64,000 nucleotides of DNA, from assembly GCF_016859285.1 (NCBI RefSeq), contig NC_053414.1, positions 7,002,017 through 7,066,016 on the forward strand, in the 5' to 3' direction. The position numbers were made by a program, and so were the translations under genes. This DNA comes from Xiphias gladius. Lineage: Eukaryota; Chordata; Actinopteri; Istiophoriformes; Xiphiidae. Under the pieces are notes generated by a model. The model saw nothing but the letters and a program-made list of their open reading frames with translations. It searched no databases and was not told the origin of the DNA. Shown piece by piece: positions 38,116 to 48,702 of the stretch (within the stretch, counting starts at the first letter, position 1; every line of letters starts with the position of its first letter).

Positions 38116-38700
38116 TGTGCGTGTGTACGTGCGTGTGTGTGTGTGTGTGTGTGTGTGAGCAGTCGGCTGGCCCCATAATTAAATTCCATTACACTTCACC
38201 TTTCTCCTCAAACATTCCATACAATCTCTTTGCCTTCCAGGCTTCCTCCAAGGCCCCATGCGGTGTGTGTGTGTGTGTTTTTCACGAGTGTGTGCGTCCG
38301 TGTGTGCGTATGTCCCGCCTGTAGATCATGACATCCCATCGGACAGCCTACCCGACAGAAGAACTCGGCTAGACACACTCACGCAGTGTAGGATATGAAA
38401 AATGGCAAACTTTCCGTAACGGCGTTGATCAGAAAAAGGTGTTTACAGGCTTCTTAGAGACTAAAAACAACAAGAGAGGTCTATTTTTGTGTGTATGCGT
38501 GTGTGTTACATAGCAAATAAGGAACTTAGTGTCAGATTCATTCTGGCTAATATAGCTCTTCTGCTCGAACCACTATTATTAGCTTTTTGTCCAATTCTTG
38601 GCCTTTTTATAACCAATGGTTTGTTGTTTGTCCATGTGAGGAACTATATCCTGTCTGTGTGTTCCACTCTCTAATTTGTATGAGTGTGTCTGTGCATGCA

Positions 38701-38743
<43 letters not shown>

Positions 38744-38799
38744 GATTAACACTGGGACTGTAATGATAGCTTGTTGCAGAGTGAAAACTGCCTATGTAC

Positions 38800-38833
<34 letters not shown>

Positions 38834-41363
38834 GTCTGTTTGTTTGTGAATAAGTGTCTGTGTGAGGCTCTCTGGACAAACTGGGCTGACAGTTAAGTGG
38901 TTAAGCATCTGTATGTGAACTGGAAAAGAGGGGGTGAGTGTGTGTTTGCTTAACTAGGTCAGCCAGTGGCTCGTGAAAGTCATCCAGGTGTCCTGAGCCA
39001 CCGCCGCCCACAAGGCAGACAGAGACGGAGAGAGAGAGAGAGAGAGAGGAGAGCGAGGGAGAAAGATAGATAGAAAATGAACTTACTGTACAGTAGAGAG
39101 GGACATAAAATGGTAATATAGGGCGTTTTTCAAATCAGGTCGGACCTCTAGCTGGTGACATGAACATTAATAAAATAATACTTTCAGGAGTATCGGCTTT
39201 TTCCCCATTTTCCTCATTTGAAGACTGCACATACTAGACTGCCTGGCAGAAGTGGGCAAATGTAAATGTCACTGTATATTGCAATCTTGATGTACAATGA
39301 GAGAGTCAGTTTCCTGGGAATTCAATCGTCGAACAGATGGGGGGTGACATAACTGACGAATCAGGGTCCTTCATCACACCGATCCGATACGCGTGTACCT
39401 GTGAATCCATTAACGCCCCTCTTTGCATTTGCATCATCGCCATAACCTAATGTAAACCAGAGATATTACAGGGATGGCTACCTCGGTACAAACAGTAGGG
39501 CAAAATCTTTACATGATATCATGCTACATACAGTGTGTGGTCACAGTAGCGAACTCCACTGGAAGACATTCTTGCTGTTTGTCCTGTGGAAGCTGTCCTT
39601 TAAATATTTTTTTACTAAGATGTTTTCTTTTTAGATTTTATGAACAGACATTCACCCCAGAGGCTTTTCGAGTAGAAAAGTCATCCTCACCTCCATCATT
39701 CAATCACTGGGCAACACTAACTAAGCTCTTACCAACATGCATTGTACAATGTACGTCCAGTATACTCACGATGCAGGTCGACCACCCGTTATCTTTACCT
39801 GTACCTTGATTTTACCTCCTAAACCTTTAACAGGTTGCAACGCCGAGGTCAGGTGAGGTTAACGCTCAGCACAACTTGCTCTGGATCGACAGTGACTACA
39901 TTTTGTCTCATCACATCAGGAATAATTGCTGTAGAAACCTTAAATATCAGAGTTATCCAAAATATTTTCCTCCGATATCCTTAACACTCCTTAATTTGTT
40001 TTGGCATCTGTCCGGCATGTGACTGTAGCAAATGTTGTTCCAACTGCGCTGAGATAGTATCAACTTACAGCCAAGCTAAGCAAAATGTGACACAGAAAAC
40101 TAAGTAATCTGCCTTTGATCTCGATGGAGAAACCGCAGAAGTCTCCTTAAAAACAGCCAGAATGAATCCGTAATGAGTTCCTGCAAAGGCATTCATTAAA
40201 AGTTCAGAGATATCCCATTCCTTCTCTTTTTTCGGAAAAAAATTAAAATTCCTTACATAACTCTGTTTAATTACAGCATATTTCACAAAGTTTTGTTTTT
40301 TTATACCATGCAGACGTTTTGTAGTTTGTATACTATTTTTCTTTCATAAATGTAAAAAATTGGAATTTAACTTAAGTCTTTTTCTTGACACCTTCGGTGC
40401 TGAAGCCTGATAAACTGAACCACAACTGAACTGAAAGAACAAAAATGGGCGAGACGCATAGAGAGTGAGAGACAGAGAGAGATCGAGCGACAGGGAGCGA
40501 GAGGCAAATTTCCCGTGGTACGCTGGAAGCAGCTGCGGTGTTTGTGGGTAAACAGACAGGGAGAGAGTGACAACAGCAGCAACAAATACCAATCACAACT
40601 ATCATTTCCTCTGCAGGAGGAAGTGAAACTGGAGCAAGAGTTGACTGGAGATGGAGGCTTGAGATATTATACGTCAGCTCTCTTTCTCTATTGGCATTTT
40701 TTTCCCCCTGATGCTGTTCCATTTTAATTGAATCTTTTATTTTTCAAATAATTAATAACATTAGTTGCTGACACTAATTACCAAAAGTCACAAGAAGCCC
40801 CCGTGTTATATTGTGTATGTGTGGTAGCATTTTGGGCACGTTAGCAAATACCTGCTAAGAACCACTCGATCAGATGAAATTTTTTCTGCCTTTACAAGTC
40901 GACTGGAATCACCTGAATGCTCCACTTTACAACTGATGATTGTGCACAAAGATTATGAGATATTGAGGTCTTCAAAAACCCTTTGTGTGATCTAGAGTTC
41001 GGGTAAAAGTAGGCTGCATTTGGAGGAGCCTTTAAAATTAGGTCTCTTGGCCCCATTATGACTTGAAATGAAGATTTTTTTTGAGTTTCCAATCCCTGAC
41101 CTGGGACATAGCTGCTGATTCATAAAGGTTGACTGTAATTCAATCCAAAGCATTGTTGGCATTCCTGCCAAAAAACTGTTTTTCCAATGACGGTAACAAC
41201 AGATTATAACAGTCCGTGTCTGCCTCCACAGGGCGATCCTCTCCCCCCGTCGCTGGTCGACCTGGTGAGGAACTCTCCCATCTCCTCCGTGGACGACCTA
41301 AAACTGCTGCTGCAGCAGGAGACCAGTGCAATTGGTAATAATGACCACCACACAAACACGAAA

Positions 41364-41452
<89 letters not shown>

Positions 41453-44400
41453 TAAGGCAGACATGGAGGATGTGAACGTGTGTGTCTGTGTCTACAGAGG
41501 CCTGAAGAGATAGGAATGTAATAAGAGAGTATCAGTGTACATGCCAAGCACCACGTTAAGGCAATATTTACCCAAGACAGCAACAAGACTGATGAACCAG
41601 CTTGATGTGAGGGGGAGAGAGAGAGAGAGAGAGAGAGCGTGGTTTTGACCCTGGTGTGTCAGACATACTGAGAGAGACTTCCAGCACAAGGTCACTGCAT
41701 TGTTCTCCTACTGTGACCTCTCCTCTGTGGATTCCTCTCCAGGTTCTGACATATGGATGTGTGTGTTTGTTTGACAGAAAGACCCCCCCCACACACACAC
41801 ACACACACACACACATCTCCACCCCCTGAACAGAGTCCAAACAAACTCATGTACACAGTCAGACACTTGCACACGCAGCTTGGGGGGGGGGGTGATTAAA
41901 AAATTCATTATAATCTTACGCTTCGGAGAAACCATGTCACACATACATATATTAATAAATGATCCTTTGATCATTCCATAATGCATAAATAACATGGTGA
42001 CATAACAACGACCGTAGAGAGGAACCAACAGAGGGAAGGAGGCATGAGGAAGTGACTCAAAGTGGGTTTTTTTTTATCTGGAATAATTTTCAAACTGAAG
42101 CCTGCGAGTTCTGGAGTTTTAGCAAGTTTCTCAAAGTTCTGAGTTGGATTATGGAGTTTAGGCCGTACAAGGACGGCCCATTTTATGGATCTTTTTGTTG
42201 CCATCACATTTTTTACGATGCCATGTTCTGTTTGCGTTCATTTTTTTTTTTGCTTGTCATCTGAAATTTTTTTTTTTTTTAACCACAGTAGCCGCACAGC
42301 TCTACGGATGGAAATGTTGGTTGGCCAGTCAGTCCACCGCTTTTTCAGACTAAAATATCTCTGCAACTATTGGATGGATTGCCATGAAATATGTTACAGA
42401 TATTCAAGGTGCCCAGAGGAGACATCTTTTCACTTAGCACCTTCATCGAGTCTAAATTAAAACTTCTCCACTACTTTGATTAAATACCTGCAAAACGTAC
42501 GACGTTCCCATCAGCCTCAGCACTGCTTTGTGGTAATTAGCATGCGTTAGCATGCCGACATACTAAATCACGATGGTGAACAGGATAAACATTATAACTG
42601 CTCAGTATTGGCATATTTGCATTGTGAGCTCTTTATATATCACGTGTTAATACAGAGAAAAATAAGAAACCGTTCCCTTTCTGCACCAGGCATTTAATTA
42701 GAGCTAACAGGCAAGCAAGTAACACCTTGTGCATCTGTGTATCACACACAGGCACACGCGCACACACACTCACGCACACACGTAGTGACCAAAAGCAATC
42801 TACACCAGGGATATAATTAGGACTAAAGGGCCACACTCTGAAATGACGACACGTGCAAACACACACACACACTCACAGATCCACGCACGAGTTATATTTA
42901 ACAACTCATATCTCTCCTCAACAGTATTCTTGACGGCGGCAAGACAAATTGTGGCAGAAAATAGCCTAATTGTTTTAGCAAGCGGAGAAAAAATGGCTTC
43001 CTTTGTGCAGTGAACAATGGGCTTGGCTAAAAACTGCCCTAAAAGCCTGACGTGTTTTTAGATGAGATTTCTGTCATCACTTGTAAGAGTGCTGGCTCAA
43101 TGTTGCCCAGTTTTCCAATAACAGACGGAAAATTTTAAGTTGACTTTATTAACTCCCTATGTTTTTGTCTCATTCTCTCCCATTGTCTCTCACCCTTCCC
43201 ATCTCCCCTCCTCCCTTATCTTTTTCTGTAGAAGAAGAAGAAGAAAACGAGCATGATATTCTCACAAACCACACCCATGGTCGATACACTAGAAGTCTTG
43301 GTAGGTTTCCACGTCTACTCGTGTCCCTTCCCGTCTATTTGTCTCCTGTTCAGTCTGTTTCTTCAATCTGTCTCTCATCACGTTTTATGCCCTTGCTGCC
43401 AACAATCTCACCCTTATTCTCTCGTTTCTGCCTCTCCTCCGCTAACAGTGGAGGCGCAGCCGGCCCAGCAGGCAGCCTGTAAAGTTCGCACAGAGGTGAT
43501 GGAGGTGACGAGGTCCATGCTGGACCGCCGCAATGCCAACTTCATGCTGTGGCCACCGTGCGTGGAGGTGCAGAGATGTTCGGGCTGCTGCAACACGAGG
43601 CTTCTGCAGTGCGTCCCCACCGTCACCTCCAGCAGATACCTTCAGGTAAAGAGTACATACAGCTTCCATGAAAACATGATTTCACATAGGTACAATGACT
43701 ATGGAGAAGTTCCTCACCATGAAAGTGAGTGCTTTTGCCGTAACAAATACCAAACGCTGCTAAGATTTCCTTTTGGTGGCTAATTCTGGAAGAGCTGTTC
43801 ACTACAGTCATTTTCAGACGACTAATGTCCTGTTTATTTACAATCTTCTGGAAAATAAGGAAATATTATTGTACATTGACTTTCACTTGAATATCATGAT
43901 GATATGATCATCTTAAGTAATCATTTTACAGAGTTCTTCTTTCCTAATGAAAGGATTAGTTCAGCATGTTGGGAAATACGCTTCTTTGTTTTTCTTGCGA
44001 AGAGACCACTCTCACATCGCTGGAGGCAGCAGCCAGTTAGCTTAGCTTAGCATAAAGACTGCAAACAGGGGGAAACTCCTAGCCTGACACTGTCTAAGAG
44101 TATAATTGAAATCCACCTAATAGCACCACCAGCGATCACTAATTAACACATTATATCTCATTTCTTAAAGCTCCTAGACGTCTTATGTTATTCATGCAAT
44201 GAAAAGTCAAACACCGTTAACTGCTTTCAACGTGAATTTATCCATTTGTCATTTTGCGGTATGTATCAATGGAGACAAATATTTTTATTATAAGCTAGTC
44301 GCATTATTACAGCCCTTTTGCCTGCCAGGTCAAAGTAACATGAAAGGTCAGATGCTTCGGAAAGCTCTGTGTTGACATTATTATTCTGGACGGTTTAGAC

Positions 44401-47400
44401 ATTTTAATTTTCAAGTGATCATTTACACACTTGGGTAGAGTTAACGTGCAGAATCTGATTTCATACATGACACAACTTTGGGAACAGGTAAAGCGACATT
44501 TCTGTCTTTAGAAAAAATTATGGGCAAGGCAGGTTTTGAGCAACCGCATTTCATACAGTTATTAGCTTGTCTGGAAATGTCTACAACCAATCAGATGTCT
44601 TTGCCACTTGTTTCATAACAGGCTCCATTGCACATACACAGCTACAGTATGTTCAGTAAACTGAAACAAAACAGTCAGAATGAGTTGTTGGAGTTCTGTT
44701 TGCATGGTTTCTGTTGGATTTGCCCTGATGTCTGGACGCCAAGCTTCACTACTGAATTATACTGTTCTACGTGCTAATGTTTTTTTCTCCCTACCTCTTT
44801 TCCAGGTGTTTAAAATCCAGTACATTAACAGGAAAGCCCACTACGACAAAGCCGTAATCTCAGTGGAAGATCACGTCAGCTGCAGGTGCCAATCTACCAT
44901 ACCTTCCTCATCCTCTTCATCTTCTTCCTCCTCGTCCCTTCCGATCACTCACTCTTCCATCCAGAGCAACCCCAATCCCCTTCCACCTCCACCACAGCAG
45001 CCTCCCCCTTCCTCCCACCTTCCCCTGTCCCTTCCCCGTTCCGTTCACCCTGCTTCGCCCAAGACTCAAGCCTCCAAGGCCGACCTCCATCGCCACGATG
45101 ACCTGAAGCACAACCAGCAGCGCTACCATCCTGAGGAGCGTGAGCCGGTGGCAAGGCAGTGGCAGCAGGGCAGCTACACCCAGCTGGTGCACTGGACGCA
45201 GCCCAGGGTGCACCAGCCTATCGGGGGGGTTCTCGGGTCTGTCCGCAACTGGCCATCGGAGGCAAGGGGAGAGCATAGTGTCATGGGAAGTACACAGCAG
45301 GTCGGGCCCGGGAGTGGGTATGAAGGGAGCAGGGAGGAAGGCAGCGTGCATGTAGCAAACAGTGATGGTGAAGCGCATCATCCTGATCACGCAGAGAGGC
45401 AGCAACAGGTCTTACAGCATCAGCAGAGACAGCAGCATCAGCAGCAATATCAGTATCATAACCCGCAGCAGTACAACCACGGACGAGCGGAGGATCAAGA
45501 GCTGAGGGTGCAGTATCGACTCAACGCTCCCCAATCGGACAGCGCCACCCCAGCTCACGGCCCAACCCAGCCACCCAAATTAGAACAAAACCCCACCCCT
45601 CCTCTAACCACGAATCAGAAAGACTCAGTGACCAGCCAAAAAAACACAGAGGTCACAAATCACAAACAGACTGAGACTGAAACAGTCAGTCAAAAAGTAG
45701 GGAACGAGAGGGAGGAAAGTGGGTCAGCCAATAGCAGGGACTCGGCTGGTGCGGAGCTGGCCAATCAGGAGAAGGAAAAAGACTCTAAGCTAACCAGAGG
45801 AGATGGTCATTTAACAGAGGAGGAGAGGAGACAGAAACTTCTGGAGATGGTACAGAGGGAACCGGATAAACAGACTCATCTTCATCCGCATCATCCACTG
45901 CAAAGACCAAAGCCAACTGCATTTAAAACAGGTACTGCTCAGCTCTGTGAGAACGTCTGCGTGTGTCAGTGTGGATGAGAGTTGGCTTGAAAGGTCATTG
46001 GTTACTTCATTACATCCCGTACCTTTGAAAGTGAGCCGTAATGCTGCAAAGTTACTCCATCAGAAGTAACCTGTCGGGAGTGGGTTGGTGTTTAAAAACA
46101 TGCCGTGACATCACGTCTTATTTAACACGCAGCTCGGTTCGAACCAGCGAATGCAAATGATGTTGCAGCACGCAGGGGAGCAGAGTCACTGCCCATGTTT
46201 TGCCACAGGCGTTAAGCTACCTTTTCAGACTACACCTCGACACCCTTCACAAGAACTTACATCACTTTAAGAGAAATGTGCGTTTTTCTGAAGTACTGCG
46301 ACCTGCAGTGGCTCCCTACCGTGCTAAAGCATGGCAGACGTTTTGCACTTCCAGTTTTCGTGATTTTTGATTGTACTTACCGTGAGACATTTTGGAAAAA
46401 ACGCATCTGCCAAGAGGATTTAATAAAGGTGATTTTGGCAAATGCGGCACTTCATCTGCGCAAGATGATTTGAAATGATGATCTTTCTTCACATATTTAT
46501 GGCCCCCCCGAAAAATCAAAACAACGTGTGAATAAAATTAACAATAATTTGATTTGAAAAATAGCCAAGAAAACATGGTCCACAGAAAACATCAGTGGCA
46601 CAATCTGTGATTTCAATGTGCACAAATGGGTCGCTCCACGAGCAAATTAAAAAGGCAAAATCTGAAGAATATTAATACCAAATGAGCAGAGGAGTGGCAC
46701 CTGCAGTGACTCCCACACTGATTGACAGGTCTTTGAAATCACAGACATGCACTTGCCAACAGCTAAATCTAAGTTATTATGGTTTCATACTGCTGTGAAA
46801 GGTTTGTCTGCGTCAGGCATACAGTATAATAATCTGTTACCAATCCAACTAAGTACTTTCTTCTCATCATTAAGTCAAACTCTTATTACATATGCATACT
46901 AATAATTTATACATATGTGTATAATGGTAATTCATATGGCAGTATTCAGCACTGTTGCTCAGAGAAAAAAAATTATCAGCTCGGAAAAATGTGGAAAATG
47001 TGGGATACATTGATAAAGCTTGGAAGACGTCCAGTTGCTGCCCTTGTCAGATGTAGTGCAGGACAGATTTAGGGAAGGGTGACCACTTACTACAACCATA
47101 CTCCAGTGGTTATGTGTGTATTTCCTCTGTGTTCGAGTGTATTGTAATTTTAGCAATTAATTTATGAGCGAACCAGTGTGAGAGTTTCCCAGGCAGGAAG
47201 CCGCTCACTGTACGTGTATGACTAAACACCGTGGTCACATGTGTCCTGCTATTCTTCCCCAGCCCCCTGAGAGGCCAGCAGTCGGAGAGCCAAACTTTCC
47301 ACTGTTTCGTGTTCGACTAAAACCTGCAGGCAGTCCCAGGCTTTGTTATGCAGGCGTCAAGGCTATCGGGTGCCCTTCGGAGTGTAGTTAGAGCCGCTGC

Positions 47401-48251
47401 AGGAGCTCCACACCCTGTGGTTATTCTTCACCGATGCTATATACTCTATTAAAAGCAAGATGAAACTCTCACTGTAATAATAACTGTAATGTTCTTGATT
47501 TGTGACTTGGTTCCTTTTTTCATGATCTCAAGCGTTTTTCTGTTAGTGACTTTTTTTTTCTTTTTTCCTGCCTGTGTTTGTTCTCGGTTTAATGAGTCTG
47601 CATTCTGCTGATTTGGCACCGAAGCTGGTGGACGAAGACAAACCACCATTATTTGTTTTCCCATGTTTGGCCAACTAAAACTACTTAGTGAAGGAAAGAT
47701 TGTTTTCATGACAAAAACAAACCAATAGTAACTGTCACTATGCAACGTGGCACAAACCCCAGTCTCCGCCGTCAAAGTCAGATGCTCTGTTTGCATATCC
47801 AGCCCTGCAGACCTCCACTTTACTTTTCACTTTCCGTGGCTGTATAATAATGGCACATTTCATCCGGCTTTGCTGTTGATCTTAGCTGTTTGAACAATTG
47901 ACCAGTGCTGTGGTCCATCCCATTTTTCTGGGATGGACTTTTTTACTAATCTGTCCCACATCACATCGTTGACGCCACTTATCCGATTTTCATTGTATGT
48001 CATTTAAGAAAGGCGTGGAGCTGTGTTGAAAGTTGGTCCAAAAGTGACCCATTTTATGACTACCTTGTTTGCTATTTACTTTCGTATTTACTGTGTTCTC
48101 TCCCGTCTCTTTATCCCTCCCAGCCCTCTACACCGTGGCGCCCGTCTCACCCTCTGCACGTCAGGCCCCGTTCCGTCCGGCCTCGCCTCGTCGCAGGAGG
48201 AAACACCGCAAGCGCATCAGCAAAGCAGCCATCAGAGCCATGATCATGTAG
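33497..48251 (+). CDS. pdgfb: Platelet-derived growth factor subunit B, six coding exons, 564 aa
   Basis: This is a secreted dimeric growth factor of the PDGF/VEGF cystine-knot family. In vertebrates PDGF-B signals through PDGF receptor tyrosine kinases and recruits pericytes and mural cells. Joining the exons 33497-33568, 41232-41334, 43232-43300, 43449-43645, 44806-45931 and 48124-48251 gives one 564-codon frame with GT-AG introns of phases 0, 1, 1, 0, 1. Domains are: signal peptide 1-23, propeptide to R79, PDGF core about 92-175 with all eight cysteines (C92, C119, C125, C128, C129, C136, C173, C175), a Cys-free insert 177-522, and a basic tail 545-553. The core motif [20 protein letters not shown], the GDP after the signal peptide and the stop in the penultimate exon point to PDGF-B rather than PDGF-A. 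The oddity is length: human PDGF-B is 241 aa. Whether this is the pdgfba or pdgfbb copy is not decided. Confidence 0.95.
34187..34248 (+). repeat. (CA)n microsatellite, intron 1
   Basis: About 62 bp of CA, 620 bp after exon 1. Confidence 0.98.
35976..36058 (+). repeat. (CA)n microsatellite, intron 1
   Basis: About 80 bp of CA with one CGCA interruption near the start. Confidence 0.98.
36243..36312 (+). repeat. (CA)n microsatellite, intron 1
   Basis: 70 bp of CA. A degenerate CA run follows at 36437-36478. Confidence 0.98.
37199..37303. repeat. Foldback repeat in intron 1
   Basis: Arms 37199-37234 and about 37267-37303 are inverted copies (GCTGCTTCACAGTAAAAGCC against GGCTTTTACTTTGAAGCAGC) with few mismatches, around a 32-bp spacer. 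MITE-like. Confidence 0.8.
38086..38158 (+). repeat. Interrupted (TG)n, intron 1
   Basis: TG runs with GCGTGT interruptions. A purer TG tract lies at 38703-38740. Confidence 0.95.
41232..41334 (+). CDS. pdgfb: pdgfb coding exon 2: propeptide
   Basis: The exon encodes residues 25-58 plus the first base of codon 59. It starts [12 protein letters not shown] and continues with [12 protein letters not shown], the amphipathic propeptide segment typical of PDGF-A and PDGF-B. The acceptor is ccacag and the donor is GTAATA at 41335. A long (CA)n tract begins only about 31 nt inside the following intron. Confidence 0.92.
41366..41449 (+). repeat. (CA)n microsatellite beside the exon 2 donor
   Basis: 84 bp of CA starting 31 nt after the exon 2 splice donor of pdgfb. 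Confidence 0.98.
42290..42640 (+). repeat. Percomorph interspersed repeat in intron 2
   Basis: Contains AACTATTGGATGGATTGCC followed by ATGAAAT, then CATTCCCATCAGCCTCAGC-like and TTAGCATGC blocks. It is a known dispersed fish repeat type, here shortened by internal deletions. Confidence 0.7.
43232..43300 (+). CDS. pdgfb: pdgfb coding exon 3: acidic propeptide, N-glycosylation site and cleavage site
   Basis: The exon encodes five Glu (59-63), then [19 protein letters not shown]71-H72-T73 is an N-glycosylation sequon. R76-Y77-T78-R79 is a minimal furin-type RxxR site at the place where human PDGF-B is cleaved after RGRR. The acceptor lies in a GTAGAAGAAGAAG run with several AGs three bases apart, so small variation in Glu number by acceptor choice is possible. 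The donor is GTAGGT at 43301 and intron 3 is only 148 bp. Confidence 0.9.
43449..43645 (+). CDS. pdgfb: pdgfb coding exon 4: PDGF core, cysteines 1-6
   Basis: The exon encodes residues 82-147, the most conserved part of the growth-factor domain. C92 lies in [10 protein letters not shown]119 in WPPCVEV, C125/C128/C129 in RCSGCC and C136 in LQC. The RCSGCC block supplies knot and interchain cysteines in known PDGF structures, and ANFMLWPP corresponds to receptor-contact loop I. The acceptor is gctaacag and the donor is GTAAAG at 43646; the exit phase is 0. No residue expected for folding is missing. Confidence 0.96.
43646..44805 (+). other. pdgfb: pdgfb intron 4
   Basis: Mostly a recognisable interspersed repeat (about 43955-44185). 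The open frame that extends exon 5 leftwards to 44680 is intronic: it lies upstream of a good acceptor and shows no PDGF-like residues. Confidence 0.75.
43955..44185 (+). repeat. Percomorph interspersed repeat in intron 4
   Basis: Contains GTTGGGAAATACGCTT, GCCAGTTAGCTTAGCTTAGC and CATAAAGACTG, then GGGGGAAAC and TAATTAACACATTATATCTC. I recognise this order of blocks from many percomorph loci. Confidence 0.7.
44806..45931 (+). CDS. pdgfb: pdgfb coding exon 5: end of PDGF core plus a giant low-complexity insert
   Basis: The first 29 codons finish the cystine knot ([10 protein letters not shown]...VSCRCQ, with C173 and C175). Then follow about 346 residues with no cysteine: an 11-Ser run (181-191), a Pro-rich stretch, a Gln/His-rich run (346-372), and a Thr/Lys/Glu-rich part ending in a probable amphipathic helix [17 protein letters not shown] (483-499). 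The frame is open over all 1126 nt and reaches a good donor (AACAG/GTACTG) in the phase needed by exon 6, which argues that the insert is coding. The acceptor ttttccag is preceded by a strong pyrimidine tract. An internal splice that skips the insert cannot be excluded. Confidence 0.87.
45932..48123 (+). other. pdgfb: pdgfb intron 5 (2.2 kb)
   Basis: Donor GTACTG, acceptor TCCCTCCCAG behind a pyrimidine-rich tract. If retained, the exon 5 frame would add 15-16 codons (ending ...CVCQCG) and stop at 45976-45978, giving a form without the basic tail. No further exon or gene is recognised inside. Confidence 0.7.
48124..48251 (+). CDS. pdgfb: pdgfb coding exon 6: basic retention tail and stop
   Basis: The exon encodes residues 523-564, starting [19 protein letters not shown]. 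It contains the basic cluster RRRRKHRKR (545-553), the counterpart of the C-terminal retention motif that binds heparan sulfate and the matrix in PDGF-B. The stop TAG is at 48249-48251. Eight nucleotides later a donor (GTAAGA, 48260) splices to a noncoding last exon, as in mammalian PDGFB. A junction so close to the stop should not trigger nonsense-mediated decay. Confidence 0.92.
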
Positions 48252-48702
48252 AGCTGCAGGTAAGAAGAAAGAGCAAGCCGGGGGGGGGGGGTCGTTTTTT
48301 ACATGGCACGGTAGAGGTGGCATATTGGGAGGGGAGAGAATTTACTTTAAAATCATTCTATGAATAAGAAAAAACGCCACTAACCTCTATGATGGTAATG
48401 GTTTTTACAATATTTACCTGGTTAATGAAATGATAAACTAACGGATTAAAGCTGAGATCCACCTGCCACTGCTGAGGGTTTACAAACATGTTTCCTCTTG
48501 CTGTCAAACTCAGTGATGCCAAGGAAAAGTAATATGAGAATCTGTGGATATTTATGGAACAGATACATTTTTGTGGGATTTGAATTTTTCAGATGTTGGT
48601 TCAATATGTCCTAAGTGTGTACATAAGCATAGAAGTGCAGAAAACAAAGACAAGAAAATGAAAACAACAGATGTAACTTATCTTAATCTTTTTCTCTTAC
48701 AG

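Larger units (their letters stand above)
33569..41231 (+). other. pdgfb: pdgfb intron 1 (7.7 kb)
   Basis: Donor GTAAGA, acceptor CCACAG. It holds CA tracts at 34187-34248, 35976-36058 and 36243-36312, TG tracts at about 38086-38158 and 38703-38740, a foldback repeat at 37199-37303, a short GA tract at about 39027-39050, and a dispersed-repeat-like stretch at about 34980-35160. No additional exon is evident on either strand. Intronic enhancers cannot be recognised without comparison. Confidence 0.8.
41335..43231 (+). other. pdgfb: pdgfb intron 2
   Basis: Starts with a CA tract (41366-41449) 31 nt after the donor. It also holds a GA tract (41614-41638), a short CA tract (41792-41816), a G run at about 41882, and a percomorph-type interspersed repeat at 42290-42640. 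The acceptor is preceded by a strong pyrimidine tract. No extra exon seen. Confidence 0.8.

Noticed and set aside
44680..44805. Leftward extension of the exon 5 frame to an ATG
   Set aside because: Lies upstream of a strong acceptor that continues the PDGF domain in phase. It is intron 4.
44917..45405. 162-codon frame on the minus strand
   Set aside because: Shadow of pdgfb exon 5, produced by its biased composition.
33497..48251. Assignment as PDGF-A, VEGF or a retroviral sis-type copy
   Set aside because: The GDP start of the propeptide, the QRCSGCCN motif and the noncoding last exon fit PDGF-B. The intact introns exclude a retroviral or processed copy.
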